A stretch of DNA of 64,000 nucleotides. Source: Cronobacter sakazakii (lineage in GTDB: Bacteria; Pseudomonadota; Gammaproteobacteria; Enterobacterales; Enterobacteriaceae). The stretch is from the NCBI RefSeq assembly GCF_000982825.1, contig NZ_CP011047.1, positions 310,001-374,000 of the forward strand. Reading direction: 5' to 3'. The translations under genes and the position numbers were made by a program. Positions within the stretch are counted from its first letter, which is position 1; each line of letters opens with the position of its first letter. The notes below the pieces were generated by a model. The model saw only the letters and a program-made list of their open reading frames with translations. It did no database searches and was not told the origin of the DNA. Shown here piece by piece: positions 7,056 to 16,042 of this stretch.

Positions 7056-8438
7056 TTATAGGTCGTCAAAAACGGCCAGCGCATCCGCCAGCTTTTTCAC
7101 GCCGAAAATTTGCATGCCTTCCGGTACCTTTTTCGGCACGTTAGCGGCAGGAACAATCGCGCGGCGAAAACCGTGCTTCGCCGCCTCGGAAATACGCTCC
7201 TGGCCGCTCGGCACCGGGCGAATTTCACCCGCGAGGCCCACTTCGCCAAAGACCACCAGATCCTGCGGCAGCGGCCGGTCGCGCAGGCTTGACACCATCG
7301 CCAGCAGCAGCGCCAGGTCGGCACTCGTCTCAGTCACTTTTACCCCGCCAACGACGTTGACGAAGACATCCTGATCCGCCATTTGCAGGCCGCCGTGACG
7401 GTGCAGCACGGCGAGGAGGATTGCGAGACGGTTCTGCTCAAGGCCCACCGCCACGCGCCGCGGGTTCGCCATCATCGAATGGTCCACCAGCGCCTGAATC
7501 TCCACCAGCAGCGGGCGCGTTCCTTCCCAGACCACCATCACCGAGCTGCCAGAGGTGACTTCATCGCCACGGCTTAAGAAGATGGCCGACGGGTTGCTGA
7601 CTTCACGCAGCCCCTGTTCCGTCATGGCGAAAACGCCGAGCTCATTCACCGCGCCGAAACGGTTTTTATGGCTACGCAGCGTGCGAAAACGGGAATCGGC
7701 GTCGCCGTCCAGCAGGACGGAACAGTCGATGCAGTGCTCCAGCACTTTCGGGCCCGCCAGCGAACCGTCTTTGGTCACATGGCCGACCATCACAATCGCC
7801 ACGCCGCGGGTTTTCGCAAAGCGCGTCAGGTAAGCGGCGGTTTCACGCACCTGCGCGACGCTGCCCGGCGACGACTGCACGTCAGCCATATGCATCACCT
7901 GAATGGAGTCGATCACCATCAGTTTCGGCTGCTCTTCTTCCGCAATCAGGCAGATCTGCTCAATGCTGGTTTCCGAAAGCATGTTGAGATTGGTGGTGGG
8001 CAGGCCGAGACGATGCGCGCGCATCGCCACCTGTTGCAGCGACTCTTCGCCGGTGACGTAGAGCGTTTTCATCTGCTCGGCGAGCTTGCAGAGCGTTTGC
8101 AGCAACAGCGTGGATTTCCCGGCGCCGGGGTTGCCACCAATCAGAATGGCGCTGCCCGGCACGACGCCGCCGCCAAGCACCCGGTCAAACTCTTTAAAAC
8201 CGGTGGAGAAGCGCGGCAGCGCTTCCAGGCTGATGTCGGAAAGCTTCTGCACTTTCGACACGCCTGCGCTGCCCGCGTAGCCGGAGAGACGTTCATTGCG
8301 CGCCGCTTGCGGCGAGGCGGCGAGGCGCACTTCCGTGATGGTATTCCAGGCATGACAGGCGCTGCACTGCCCCTGCCAGCGCGGATAATCCGCACCACAC
8401 TCGTTACAGACAAATGCGCGTTTTGGAGCTTTCGCCAC
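7056..8438 (-). CDS. radA: DNA repair protein RadA (branch-migration ATPase)
   Basis: 460-residue RadA/Sms, which helps process recombination intermediates with RecA. A four-cysteine zinc finger (C11, C14, C25, C28) is followed by a RecA-like core with Walker A GGNPGAGKST (101-110) and the RadA-specific KNRFG (258-262). The C-terminal third is an inactive Lon-protease-like domain. Length matches E. coli. Only 11 nt separate it from serB upstream, indicating co-transcription serB-radA. Confidence 0.98.
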   Translation of the reverse strand: MAKAPKRAFVCNECGADYPRWQGQCSACHAWNTITEVRLAASPQAARNERLSGYAGSAGVSKVQKLSDISLEALPRFSTGFKEFDRVLGGGVVPGSAILIGGNPGAGKSTLLLQTLCKLAEQMKTLYVTGEESLQQVAMRAHRLGLPTTNLNMLSETSIEQICLIAEEEQPKLMVIDSIQVMHMADVQSSPGSVAQVRETAAYLTRFAKTRGVAIVMVGHVTKDGSLAGPKVLEHCIDCSVLLDGDADSRFRTLRSHKNRFGAVNELGVFAMTEQGLREVSNPSAIFLSRGDEVTSGSSVMVVWEGTRPLLVEIQALVDHSMMANPRRVAVGLEQNRLAILLAVLHRHGGLQMADQDVFVNVVGGVKVTETSADLALLLAMVSSLRDRPLPQDLVVFGEVGLAGEIRPVPSGQERISEAAKHGFRRAIVPAANVPKKVPEGMQIFGVKKLADALAVFDDL

Positions 8439-8449
8439 CTTTTACCTCT

Positions 8450-9421
8450 TTATTTCTGGTTAAGGCTGCCCGAAAGGATGCAGAAAACCCCCATCAGGTC
8501 AGCGTGACGGATAGTGATCTCCGTCTTTTCATTCACTTTCGGTTTAGCGTGATAGGCGATACCCAGCCCCGCCGTCTGGATCATCGGCAGGTCGTTGGCG
8601 CCATCGCCAATCGCGACGGTCTGGCCCGTCGGGATCTCATATTTTTCAGCAAGGCGTTGCAGGGTCTGCGCCTTAAACTGGGCGTCGACGATCTGGCCGG
8701 TCACTTCACCGGTAAAGACGCCGTTTTCCACCGCCAGTTCATTGGCGACCACATCGTCCAGATGCAGTTTGTCCTGCAAATATTGCGCGAAGAACGTAAA
8801 ACCGCCGGAGGCGATCGCCACTTTCCAGCCCAGCGCATGCAGCTTCAGCACCAGCGAGGTGAGGCCAGGCATTAACGGGAGCGCGTCGCGCACCTGATGC
8901 AGGATCTCCGCGCTCGCGCCCTTCAGCGTGCCGACGCGCGCTTGCAGGCTGGCCGCGAAATCCAGCTCGCCGCGCATGGCGCGCTCGGTGACGTCCGCCA
9001 CTTCATCGCCCGTACCGGCAAGCTTTGCGATTTCATCGATGCATTCAATCTGAATCGCGGTGGAATCCATATCCATCACCAGCAGGCCAGGCGTTTTCAG
9101 GTGCGGAATTTTGCCAAGCGGCGCGACATCTAAGCCTGAATCATGCGCCAGGCGCGTCGCGCGCGGCGTCAGCGAACCCGCAAGGCGGATCACCTGATAA
9201 TCTTCCACGCACCACGCGTTAACGATAACCATCGCCGCGCCGAGCTTGTGCTGATATTGGGTCAGGCTTTGCTTATTTAAACCCCGTCCGTACAGGAGCC
9301 AGCCGCTGCGGCCAGCGTGGTAATCCAGCGGCATCACTTCATCACCGCTTAAAGAAAGGGGCAATCCAGGCCAGAGGGAGACCTCGTTTGGCAGGTCGCA
9401 CCAGGTAAGACTGTTCGGCAT
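8450..9421 (-). CDS. serB: Phosphoserine phosphatase SerB
   Basis: Last step of serine synthesis: O-phosphoserine to serine plus phosphate. The 323-residue HAD-family enzyme has the nucleophile motif DMDSTAIQ (D117 and D119), a Ser/Lys region in the middle, and GDGANDLPM near the C-terminus. The N-terminal 100 residues form the ACT-like extension found in enterobacterial SerB. It is divergent from ytjB (106 bp apart) and closely followed by radA, as in E. coli. Confidence 0.98.
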   Translation of the reverse strand: MPNSLTWCDLPNEVSLWPGLPLSLSGDEVMPLDYHAGRSGWLLYGRGLNKQSLTQYQHKLGAAMVIVNAWCVEDYQVIRLAGSLTPRATRLAHDSGLDVAPLGKIPHLKTPGLLVMDMDSTAIQIECIDEIAKLAGTGDEVADVTERAMRGELDFAASLQARVGTLKGASAEILHQVRDALPLMPGLTSLVLKLHALGWKVAIASGGFTFFAQYLQDKLHLDDVVANELAVENGVFTGEVTGQIVDAQFKAQTLQRLAEKYEIPTGQTVAIGDGANDLPMIQTAGLGIAYHAKPKVNEKTEITIRHADLMGVFCILSGSLNQK

Positions 9422-9527
9422 TCAGGCTCCTGTAAATAGTATCGGGGCGGGACAAAACAACGCATGAGGCTACCTTGTCTGCGGCGCTTCTGGCAACATT
9501 AAGCTTCAAAATTTAAGCAGGTACTTT

Positions 9528-10190
9528 ATGGCCCGGGCAAAACTCAAATTTCGGCTGCATCGCGCAGTGATTGTACTTATCTGTCTGGCGCTGCTGGTGG
9601 CGCTGATGCAGGGCGCGTCCTGGTTTAGCCAGAGCCATCAGCAGTCGCGCAATATCCAGATGGAAGAGCTCGCCCGCACGCTGGCCCGCCAGGTCAGCTA
9701 CAGCCTCGCGCCGCTGATTAAGGGCGAAAACCCGGATGAAAAACGCGTCGCGGCCATGCTGAATCAGCTGACCGACGAGAGCCGCATTCTGGATGCCAGC
9801 GTCTATGACCAGCAGGGCGAACTGATCGCCCGCGCGGGCGAGAGCGTCAACGTGCGCGACCGGCTGGCGCTCGACGGCAAAAAAGCGGGCAGTTACTTCA
9901 ACCAGCAAATTGTTCAGCCGGTGCAGGATAAGAGCGGCCCGGTGGGCTACCTGCGGCTTACGCTCGACACCCACAGCCTGCCGACCGAGGCGCGTCAGGT
10001 GGATAACACCACCAATATTCTGCGTCTGATGATGCTGCTGGCGCTCGCTATCGGCATCGTGCTGACCCGCACGCTGCTTCAGGGCAAACGCACGCGCTGG
10101 CAACAGTCGCCGTTCCTGCTCACCGCCAGCAGATCGGTGCCGGAAGAAGAGAGCGAGCCTGAAACGCCCGCGGACGACAAACGCGCCTGA
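9528..10190 (+). CDS. ytjB: Inner-membrane protein YtjB (Smp)
   Basis: 220-residue membrane protein with an N-terminal transmembrane segment (about 14-33), a periplasmic domain of roughly 130 residues, and a second transmembrane segment (about 160-180), then a charged cytoplasmic tail. It matches E. coli YtjB/Smp, encoded between serB and lplA. Its function is not established. The periplasmic part resembles sensor-like loops, but no output domain is present. It lies 48 nt upstream of lplA on the same strand. Confidence 0.92.
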   Translation: MARAKLKFRLHRAVIVLICLALLVALMQGASWFSQSHQQSRNIQMEELARTLARQVSYSLAPLIKGENPDEKRVAAMLNQLTDESRILDASVYDQQGELIARAGESVNVRDRLALDGKKAGSYFNQQIVQPVQDKSGPVGYLRLTLDTHSLPTEARQVDNTTNILRLMMLLALAIGIVLTRTLLQGKRTRWQQSPFLLTASRSVPEEESEPETPADDKRA

Positions 10191-10238
10191 CGCCGCGTGA
10201 TATAATGGGCGTTCTTCAATGCTTTAGGGAAAACGCCT

Positions 10239-11255
10239 GTGTCCTCTTTACGCCTGCTTATTTCCGATTCTTACGATCCCTGGTTTAACCTGGCGGTGGA
10301 AGAGTGCATCTTCCGCCAGATGCCTGCCACCCAGCGCGTGCTGTTTCTCTGGCGCAACGCCGACACCGTCGTGATTGGCCGGGCGCAGAATCCGTGGAAA
10401 GAGTGCAACACTCGCCGGATGGAGGAAGATAATGTGCGTCTGGCGCGGCGCAGCAGCGGCGGCGGTGCGGTGTTCCACGATCTCGGCAATACCTGTTTTA
10501 CCTTTATGGCGGGCAAACCGGAGTATGACAAAAGCGTCTCGACCGCAATTGTGATTAACGCGCTGGCGCAGCTTGGTATTCCGGCGTCGGCCTCCGGGCG
10601 CAACGATCTGGTAGTGGAAACCGCCGACGGGCCGCGCAAAATTTCCGGCTCCGCCTACCGCGAGACGATGGATCGCGGCTTCCACCACGGCACGCTCTTG
10701 CTGAACGCCGATTTAAGCCGGCTGGCGAATTACCTGAACCCGGATAAGAAAAAGCTCCAGGCGAAAGGGATCACCTCCGTGCGCGGGCGCGTCGCCAATA
10801 TTCACGATCTCAAACCCGGCGTGACGCATGCGCAGATCTGCGAGGCCGTGATGGAGGCGTTTTTCGCGTATTACGGCGAGCGGGTGGCCGCCGAGGTGAT
10901 TTCCCCGGACGCGTTCCCGGATCTGCCCGGCTTTGCCGAAACGTTCGCACGCCAGAGCAGCTGGGAGTGGAATTTCGGCCAGGCGCCCGCCTTTACGCAT
11001 CAACTGGACGAGCGTTTTGTCTGGGGCGGCGTGGAGCTGCATTTCGACGTGGAAAAGGGGCATATCACCCGCACACAGCTTTTTACCGACAGCCTGAACC
11101 CCGCGCCGCTGGAGGCGCTGGCGAGCCGGTTGCAGGGCTGCGTGTATCAGGCCGGCGCGTTGCAGGAGGCCTGCGAGGCGTTAGTGAGTGAGTTTCCCGC
11201 CCAGGCCGCGGAATTGCGCGAAGTGGGCGCGTGGATGGCGCAGGCGGTGCGTTAA
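10239..11255 (+). CDS. lplA: Lipoate-protein ligase A
   Basis: 338-residue LplA, which activates free lipoate with ATP and attaches it to E2 subunits of 2-oxoacid dehydrogenases and to the glycine cleavage H protein. It has the conserved RRSSGGGAVFHDLGN loop and the KISGSAYRET segment holding the lipoyl-AMP lysine. I chose GTG at 10239, which gives MSSLRLLISDSYDPW, matching the E. coli N-terminus and length. Probably co-transcribed with ytjB. Confidence 0.97.
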   Translation: MSSLRLLISDSYDPWFNLAVEECIFRQMPATQRVLFLWRNADTVVIGRAQNPWKECNTRRMEEDNVRLARRSSGGGAVFHDLGNTCFTFMAGKPEYDKSVSTAIVINALAQLGIPASASGRNDLVVETADGPRKISGSAYRETMDRGFHHGTLLLNADLSRLANYLNPDKKKLQAKGITSVRGRVANIHDLKPGVTHAQICEAVMEAFFAYYGERVAAEVISPDAFPDLPGFAETFARQSSWEWNFGQAPAFTHQLDERFVWGGVELHFDVEKGHITRTQLFTDSLNPAPLEALASRLQGCVYQAGALQEACEALVSEFPAQAAELREVGAWMAQAVR

Positions 11256-11277
11256 CCATTATGCGTTAAAAACCACT

Positions 11278-11355
11278 GGTGGGTGCGCTGCGCTTACCCA
11301 CCCTACAAAACATAGCCTTTCCGTGCGTAGGGCGGGTAAGCGAAGCGCACCCGCC
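11278..11355. repeat. Pair of palindromic GTAGGGTGGGTAAGC-type repeats
   Basis: Two units in opposite orientation at 11278-11306 and 11327-11355, the same family as the 5530-5696 cluster. Each is a GGGTG...CACCC stem. Here they lie in the gap between the convergent lplA and deoD genes, again at the ends of converging transcription units. Confidence 0.85.
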
Positions 11356-11380
11356 GTTTCCTTTGCCTTTTCCCGCCCAC

Positions 11381-11404
11381 TAAAAAAGGGCGCCGCAGCG
11401 CCCT
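11381..11404 (-). terminator. Terminator of the deo operon
   Basis: Stem AGGGCGC/GCGCCCT with a 4-nt loop (11387-11404), followed on the minus strand by six T residues. It lies 28 nt past the deoD stop codon and ends the deoCABD transcript. Confidence 0.85.
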
Positions 11405-11431
11405 CTTCTTTCACTTTAAACACGCGAAAAC

Positions 11432-12151
11432 TTACGCTTTATCGCCCAGCAGCACGGATTCCAGCGCAATCTTGATCATGTCGTTAAACGTGGTCTGACG
11501 CTCTGCCGCGGTGGTCTGCTCATGGGTACGGATATGGTCGGACACGGTGCAGATGGTCAGCGCTTTCGCACCGAATTCTGCCGCCACGCCGTAGATACCT
11601 GCCGCTTCCATTTCCACGCCCAGGATGCCGTATTTTTCCATCACGTCGAACATTGACGGGTCCGGCGTATAGAACAGGTCTGCGGAGAAAATGTTACCTA
11701 CGCGCGCTTCCACGCCCAGCGCTTTCGCCGCGTCTACCGCGTTACGCACCATGTCGAAATCCGCGATTGCCGCGAAATCGTGATCTTTAAAACGCAGACG
11801 GTTCACTTTGGAATCGGTGCACGCGCCCATGCCGATAACCACATCGCGCAGCTTAACGTCTGCACGCACCGCGCCGCAGGAGCCCACGCGGATGATTTTC
11901 TTCACGCCGAAATCGGTGATCAGCTCTTTGGTGTAAATAGAGCAGGACGGGATACCCATGCCGTGGCCCATGACGGAAATCTTACGGCCTTTGTAAGTCC
12001 CGGTGAAACCCAGCATGCCGCGTACGTTGTTCACTTCGCGCACGTCTTCCAGGAAGGTTTCTGCAATGTGTTTCGCACGCAGCGGGTCGCCCGGCATCAG
12101 CACAACGTCCGCGAAATCGCCCATCTCAGCGTTAATATGTGGGGTTGCCAT
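11432..12151 (-). CDS. deoD: Purine nucleoside phosphorylase DeoD
   Basis: 239-residue hexameric purine nucleoside phosphorylase, which splits purine (deoxy)nucleosides into base and (deoxy)ribose-1-phosphate. The N-terminal MATPHINAEMGDFADVVLMPGDPLRA has the phosphate-binding GDP loop; GVEMEAAGIYG and the catalytic Asp in TVSDHI are present. Same length as E. coli. Last gene of the deo operon, 73 nt after deoB, with a GC-rich hairpin between the two. Confidence 0.98.
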   Translation of the reverse strand: MATPHINAEMGDFADVVLMPGDPLRAKHIAETFLEDVREVNNVRGMLGFTGTYKGRKISVMGHGMGIPSCSIYTKELITDFGVKKIIRVGSCGAVRADVKLRDVVIGMGACTDSKVNRLRFKDHDFAAIADFDMVRNAVDAAKALGVEARVGNIFSADLFYTPDPSMFDVMEKYGILGVEMEAAGIYGVAAEFGAKALTICTVSDHIRTHEQTTAAERQTTFNDMIKIALESVLLGDKA

Positions 12152-12176
12152 CTCTGTTTCCTTTTTAGTTTTTTAT

Positions 12177-12211
12177 GTTGCCGGGCGGCGGCGGCACACC
12201 CGGCCTGCAAC
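12177..12211. repeat. GC-rich hairpin between deoB and deoD
   Basis: Imperfect inverted repeat with arms GTTG...CCGGG and CCCGG...CAAC. It could be a REP-like element, or an mRNA structure that separates deoB and deoD expression. There is no T-tract, so it is unlikely to be a strong terminator. Confidence 0.45.
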
Positions 12212-12224
12212 TGACTATCGTCAG

Positions 12225-13448
12225 TTAAAATAAAGCTTTGCCGTATTCCATGTCAGACAGGCCAAAGTATTTGGCGACGGTCTGGCCGATATCAGCAAAG
12301 GTATCGCGGTGGCCAAGCGAGCCCGGTTTCACTTTCGGGCCGTAGACCAGCACCGGAATGTGCTCGCGGGTGTGATCGGTGCCTTTCCAGGTCGGGTCAC
12401 AGCCGTGGTCAGCGGTAAAGATGATAATGTCATCTTCGCCGACCAGCTCCAGCAGCTCCGGCAGACGGCGGTCAAACAGCTCAAGCCCGGCCGCGTAGCC
12501 CGCAACATCGCGGCGATGGCCCCAGGAGGAGTCAAAGTCCACGAAATTGGTGAAGACGATGGTGTTGTCGCCTGCTTCTTTCATCTCTTTGATGGTGGCA
12601 TCAAACAGCGCGTCAAGGCCGGTGGCTTTCACTTTTTTGGTGATGCCCATGTTGGCGTAGATATCCGCGATTTTACCGACAGACACCACGTGGCCGCCCT
12701 TCTCGTCCACCAGCTTTTTCAGCACGACCGGCGACGGCGGCTCGACGGCCAGGTCGTGACGGTTGCCGGTACGCTGGAAGTTGCCCGCTTTGTCGCCGAC
12801 AAACGGACGCGCGATAACGCGGCCAATGTTGTAGCCGCCTTCGGTCAGCTCTTCACGCGCGATTTCGCACAGCTCATAGAGGCGGTCCAGGCCGAACGTC
12901 TCTTCATGGCAGGCAATCTGGAAGACGGAGTCAGCGGAGGTGTAGAAAATCGGCTTGCCGGTTTTCATATGCTCTTCGCCCAGCTCATCCAGAATTACCG
13001 TGCCCGAGGAGTGACAGTTACCGAGATAGCCCGGCAGATTCGCGCGCTCCACCAGTTTGTCGAGCAGTTCCTGCGGGAAGCTGTTTTTCTCGTCGGTGAA
13101 ATAGCCCCAGTCGAACAGCACCGGCACACCGGCGATTTCCCAGTGGCCTGACGGCGTGTCTTTACCGGAGGAAAACTCATGCGCCCAGGCGTACGCGCCG
13201 GTGATTTCCGCGTTGCCGTCCATGCCGGCAGGAATAAAGCCCGTCGCGCCTTCATGCGCTTTTGCAAGGCCCAGCTTCGTCAGATTCGGCAGATGCAGCG
13301 GGCCTTTACGGCCGATGTCTGCTTCACCTTTGGCGCAGGCCTCGGCAATGTGGCCAAGGGTGTCAGAACCCGCGTCGCCAAAGCGTTCCGCGTCTTCTGT
13401 CGCGCCAATACCAAAGGAGTCCAGCACCATAATAAATGCACGTTTCAT
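12225..13448 (-). CDS. deoB: Phosphopentomutase DeoB
   Basis: 407-residue metalloenzyme of the alkaline phosphatase superfamily that interconverts (deoxy)ribose-1- and 5-phosphate, linking the nucleoside phosphorylases to DeoC. MKRAFIMVLDSFGIGATEDAERFG is the conserved start, with the metal-binding Asp in VLDSFG; FTADHGCDPTWKGTDHTREH holds the C-terminal metal ligands. The frame is open further upstream (to 13646) but runs into deoA; ATG at 13448 gives the E. coli length and has a TACGGAGAA just before it. Confidence 0.98.
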   Translation of the reverse strand: MKRAFIMVLDSFGIGATEDAERFGDAGSDTLGHIAEACAKGEADIGRKGPLHLPNLTKLGLAKAHEGATGFIPAGMDGNAEITGAYAWAHEFSSGKDTPSGHWEIAGVPVLFDWGYFTDEKNSFPQELLDKLVERANLPGYLGNCHSSGTVILDELGEEHMKTGKPIFYTSADSVFQIACHEETFGLDRLYELCEIAREELTEGGYNIGRVIARPFVGDKAGNFQRTGNRHDLAVEPPSPVVLKKLVDEKGGHVVSVGKIADIYANMGITKKVKATGLDALFDATIKEMKEAGDNTIVFTNFVDFDSSWGHRRDVAGYAAGLELFDRRLPELLELVGEDDIIIFTADHGCDPTWKGTDHTREHIPVLVYGPKVKPGSLGHRDTFADIGQTVAKYFGLSDMEYGKALF

Positions 13449-13500
13449 ATTTTCTCCGTACCTATTGCGCTGTAAAAAAGTGATCAGATCAGTATGCCAC

Positions 13501-14823
13501 TTATTCGCTGATTCTGCGATAGACAACCGGTGACGTTTTCGCCGCCGTATCGTCAACGTTGATGGCCGCTTTAACGGCCGCCGCCGCTTCCTGCCAGCTC
13601 GCTTCGCTCTTCGCATGGATGATGGCCAGCGGACGCTCGCCGTCAACCTGTTCGCCGAGGCGCGCCATATCGGTCAGGCCGACGCTGTAATCAATGCTGT
13701 CGGACGCCTGACGGCGGCCGCCGCCCATGGCCACGACCGCCATGCCGAGCGCGCGGGTATCCATTTGCGTGACAAAGCCGGAACGGTCGGCGTAGACCGC
13801 TTTGCTGAGCGTGGCCGCGGGCAGGTAGCGATCGTAGTTATCGACAAAGTCCGCCGGGCCGTTTTGCGCCGCCACCATACGTCCGAAAATCTCCGCCGCC
13901 TGGCCGTTGTCCAGCACCTGTTGCAGCTTCGCGCGCGCTTCTGTCTCGTCTTTCGCAAGCCCGCCGGAGAGCAGCATCTCGACGCACAGCGCCATCGTCA
14001 CTTCCAGCAGACGCGGGTTGCGGTAATCGCCGGTCAGGAACCGCACCGCTTCACGCACTTCCACCGCGTTACCGGCGCTGGAGGCCAGCACTTCGTTCAT
14101 GTCGGTCAGCAGCGCGGTCGTGCGCACGCCCGCACCGTTCGCCACGCCAACGATCGCCTGCGCCAGCTCTTCAGAGAGCGCATAAGTCGGCATAAATGCC
14201 CCGCTGCCCACTTTCACATCCATCACCAGCGCGTCCAGCCCTTCGGCGAGTTTTTTCGCGAGGATCGAGGCGGTGATAAGCGGAATAGAATCGACGGTCG
14301 CGGTGATATCACGCGTCGCATAGAAGCGTTTATCCGCCGGTGCCAGCGAGTTGGTCTGGCCAATAATCGCCACGCCCACGTTTTTAATAATGTCGCGAAA
14401 GCGATTGTCGTCCGGGAAAATATCAAACCCCGGGATCGCTTCCAGTTTATCGAGGGTGCCGCCGGTGTGGCCCAGCCCGCGCCCGGAAATCATCGGAATG
14501 TAACCGCCGCAGGCCGCGACCATCGGGCCCAGCATCAGCGAGGTCACGTCGCCCACGCCGCCGGTGGAGTGTTTATCCACGACCGGGCCATTGAGGTTAA
14601 GGCTTTTCCAGTCCAGCACGGTGCCGGAATCGCGCATAGCCATCGTCAGCGAGACTCGCTCCGGCATGGTCATGTCGTGAAAGAAAATCGTCATCGCCAG
14701 CGCGGCGATCTGGCCTTCGGACACGGTGTTATCGCGAATGCCGTTAATAAAAAAGCGGATCTCTTCGTCGCTGAGCGCATGGCCGTCGCGCTTTTTACGA
14801 ATAATTTCTTGAGCGAGGAACAC
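13501..14823 (-). CDS. deoA: Thymidine phosphorylase DeoA
   Basis: 440-residue thymidine phosphorylase, which converts thymidine to thymine and deoxyribose-1-phosphate. The family signature KHSTGGVGDVTSLML binds phosphate. I chose GTG at 14823 (product (M)FLAQEIIRKKRDG), which matches the E. coli protein and length and follows a GGGGGG stretch; the ATG at 14862 would add 13 unrelated residues. It lies between deoC and deoB. The gap to deoC contains a REP-like hairpin. Confidence 0.97.
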   Translation of the reverse strand: MFLAQEIIRKKRDGHALSDEEIRFFINGIRDNTVSEGQIAALAMTIFFHDMTMPERVSLTMAMRDSGTVLDWKSLNLNGPVVDKHSTGGVGDVTSLMLGPMVAACGGYIPMISGRGLGHTGGTLDKLEAIPGFDIFPDDNRFRDIIKNVGVAIIGQTNSLAPADKRFYATRDITATVDSIPLITASILAKKLAEGLDALVMDVKVGSGAFMPTYALSEELAQAIVGVANGAGVRTTALLTDMNEVLASSAGNAVEVREAVRFLTGDYRNPRLLEVTMALCVEMLLSGGLAKDETEARAKLQQVLDNGQAAEIFGRMVAAQNGPADFVDNYDRYLPAATLSKAVYADRSGFVTQMDTRALGMAVVAMGGGRRQASDSIDYSVGLTDMARLGEQVDGERPLAIIHAKSEASWQEAAAAVKAAINVDDTAAKTSPVVYRRISE

Positions 14824-14890
14824 GGTACCCCCCGTGAATAAGGAAGAACGATGGCGGGTCACGCGAAGCTCCCGCCCGGTAATTCAGTCG

Positions 14891-14916
14891 GCCTGATGGG
14901 CGAAGCGCCATCAGGC
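14891..14916. repeat. REP-like palindrome between deoC and deoA
   Basis: GCCTGATGG and CCATCAGGC arms around an 8-nt loop, the typical enterobacterial REP stem. It lies within the deo operon, where REP elements can affect mRNA stability of the upstream gene (established for E. coli; not tested here). Confidence 0.75.
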
Positions 14917-14926
14917 ACAACGTGGC

Positions 14927-15706
14927 TTAGTAGCTGCTGGCGCTTTTGCCGTCGCCGTGGCCGAGCGCCTGAAGCAGGCTCGCCAGCAGGCTGGACGCGC
15001 CAAAGCGGTAGTGACGGGCATCGGCCCAGTCGGCACCCAGAAGCTCATCAGCCACCGCCAGATATTTGGCCGCATCTTCCGCCGTGCGCACGCCGCCTGC
15101 CGGTTTAAAGCCCACGGTTTTCGCCACACCCATATCGCGGATCACTTCCAGCATGATGCGGGCGCTTTCCGGCGTCGCGTTCACCGGCACTTTACCGGTT
15201 GAGGTTTTGATGAAATCGGCACCCGCTTTGATGGAGATTTCAGACGCCTTGCGGATCAGGGCTTCTTCTTTCAGCTCGCCGGTTTCGATAATCACTTTCA
15301 GCAGTACGTTCGCCGCCGCGCAGGCGTCTTTACAGGCTTTCACCAGATCAAAGCCCACCTGCTCGTTGCCCGCCATCAGCGCGCGATACGGGAAAACCAC
15401 GTCCACTTCGTCTGCGCCATAGGCGATCGCCGCACGGGTTTCCGCCAGCGCGATATCGATATCGTCGTTGCCGTGCGGGAAGTTGGTGACGGTGGCGATA
15501 CGGATATCCGGCGTCCCCTGCTCGTTCAGCGTCTTACGGGCGATCGGGATAAAGCGCGGGTAAATACAGACTGCGGCGGTGTTACCCACCGGGGTTTTCG
15601 CCTGATGACATAAGGCGATCACTTTTTCATTGGTGTCGTCGTCATTCAGGGTGGTGAGGTCCATCAGTTGCAGTGCACGCAGGCTGCTTTTGGTTAAATC
15701 AGTCAT
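14927..15706 (-). CDS. deoC: Deoxyribose-phosphate aldolase DeoC
   Basis: 259-residue class I aldolase that cleaves 2-deoxyribose-5-phosphate into acetaldehyde and glyceraldehyde-3-phosphate. The Schiff-base lysine is K167 in FIKTSTGK; TVGFKPAGGVRT is also conserved. ATG at 15706 follows a GGAG and gives the E. coli length; the frame is open upstream to 15751 but that stretch is not conserved. First gene of deoCABD, with DeoR- and CRP-like sites upstream. Confidence 0.98.
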   Translation of the reverse strand: MTDLTKSSLRALQLMDLTTLNDDDTNEKVIALCHQAKTPVGNTAAVCIYPRFIPIARKTLNEQGTPDIRIATVTNFPHGNDDIDIALAETRAAIAYGADEVDVVFPYRALMAGNEQVGFDLVKACKDACAAANVLLKVIIETGELKEEALIRKASEISIKAGADFIKTSTGKVPVNATPESARIMLEVIRDMGVAKTVGFKPAGGVRTAEDAAKYLAVADELLGADWADARHYRFGASSLLASLLQALGHGDGKSASSY

Positions 15707-15837
15707 AACTTTCTCCAACAAAAAATGCATCTCGGGTGAGAAACTCAACACGTTGGAGCGGTCGTGGTTCCGTGAAGAAGAGCGGCGTTGTCCGCCGTCA
15801 CGCTGAGATCCGTCTCACCGCACATCATTGCCATCAA

Positions 15838-15853
15838 TGTTAAAATTCTAACA
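15838..15853. promoter_or_regulatory. DeoR operator
   Basis: TGTTAAAATTCTAACA, a 16-bp near-perfect palindrome differing by one base from the E. coli DeoR operator TGTTAGAATTCTAACA. It lies 132 bp upstream of the deoC start, where DeoR represses the operon until deoxyribose-5-phosphate is present. Confidence 0.88.
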
Positions 15854-15872
15854 CCGACAGGCAGGATGTTTT

Positions 15873-15888
15873 TGTGCCTTGTTTCACA
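15873..15888. promoter_or_regulatory. CRP site of the deo promoter (proximal)
   Basis: TGTGCCTTGTTTCACA keeps both TGTG and CACA arms with correct spacing (TGTGA-N6-TCACA consensus, one mismatch in the left arm). Together with a second weaker site at 15927-15942, it recalls the tandem CRP arrangement of E. coli deoP2. Confidence 0.7.
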
Positions 15889-15942
15889 AATTGCAAAGTC
15901 ATCATTGCATACTTTGCGCCATTATATGTGATTAACACAACA
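15889..15942. promoter_or_regulatory. CytR-like site and second, weaker CRP site
   Basis: TTGCAAAG and ATTGCATACTTTGC (15891-15917) contain TTGCA half-sites of the kind bound by CytR between two CRP dimers. A degraded CRP match, TGTGATTAACACAACA, follows at 15927-15942. This reproduces the CRP-CytR-CRP order of deoP2. The calls are by eye. Confidence 0.5.
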
Positions 15943-15970
15943 TTATGACAGTCGGATTCGTGCGCCGGAA

Positions 15971-15998
15971 ATAAAAAAGGCTGGCGCGACACCAGCCT
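15971..15998 (-). terminator. Terminator after the nucleoside transporter gene
   Basis: AGGCTGG/CCAGCCT stem (15979-15998) followed by six T on the minus strand. It ends the transporter transcript, so the deo operon depends on its own promoter. Confidence 0.85.
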
Positions 15999-16042
15999 GA
16001 ATATCACCGAAAATGTGAAAATAATAACATTCTCACATCCTG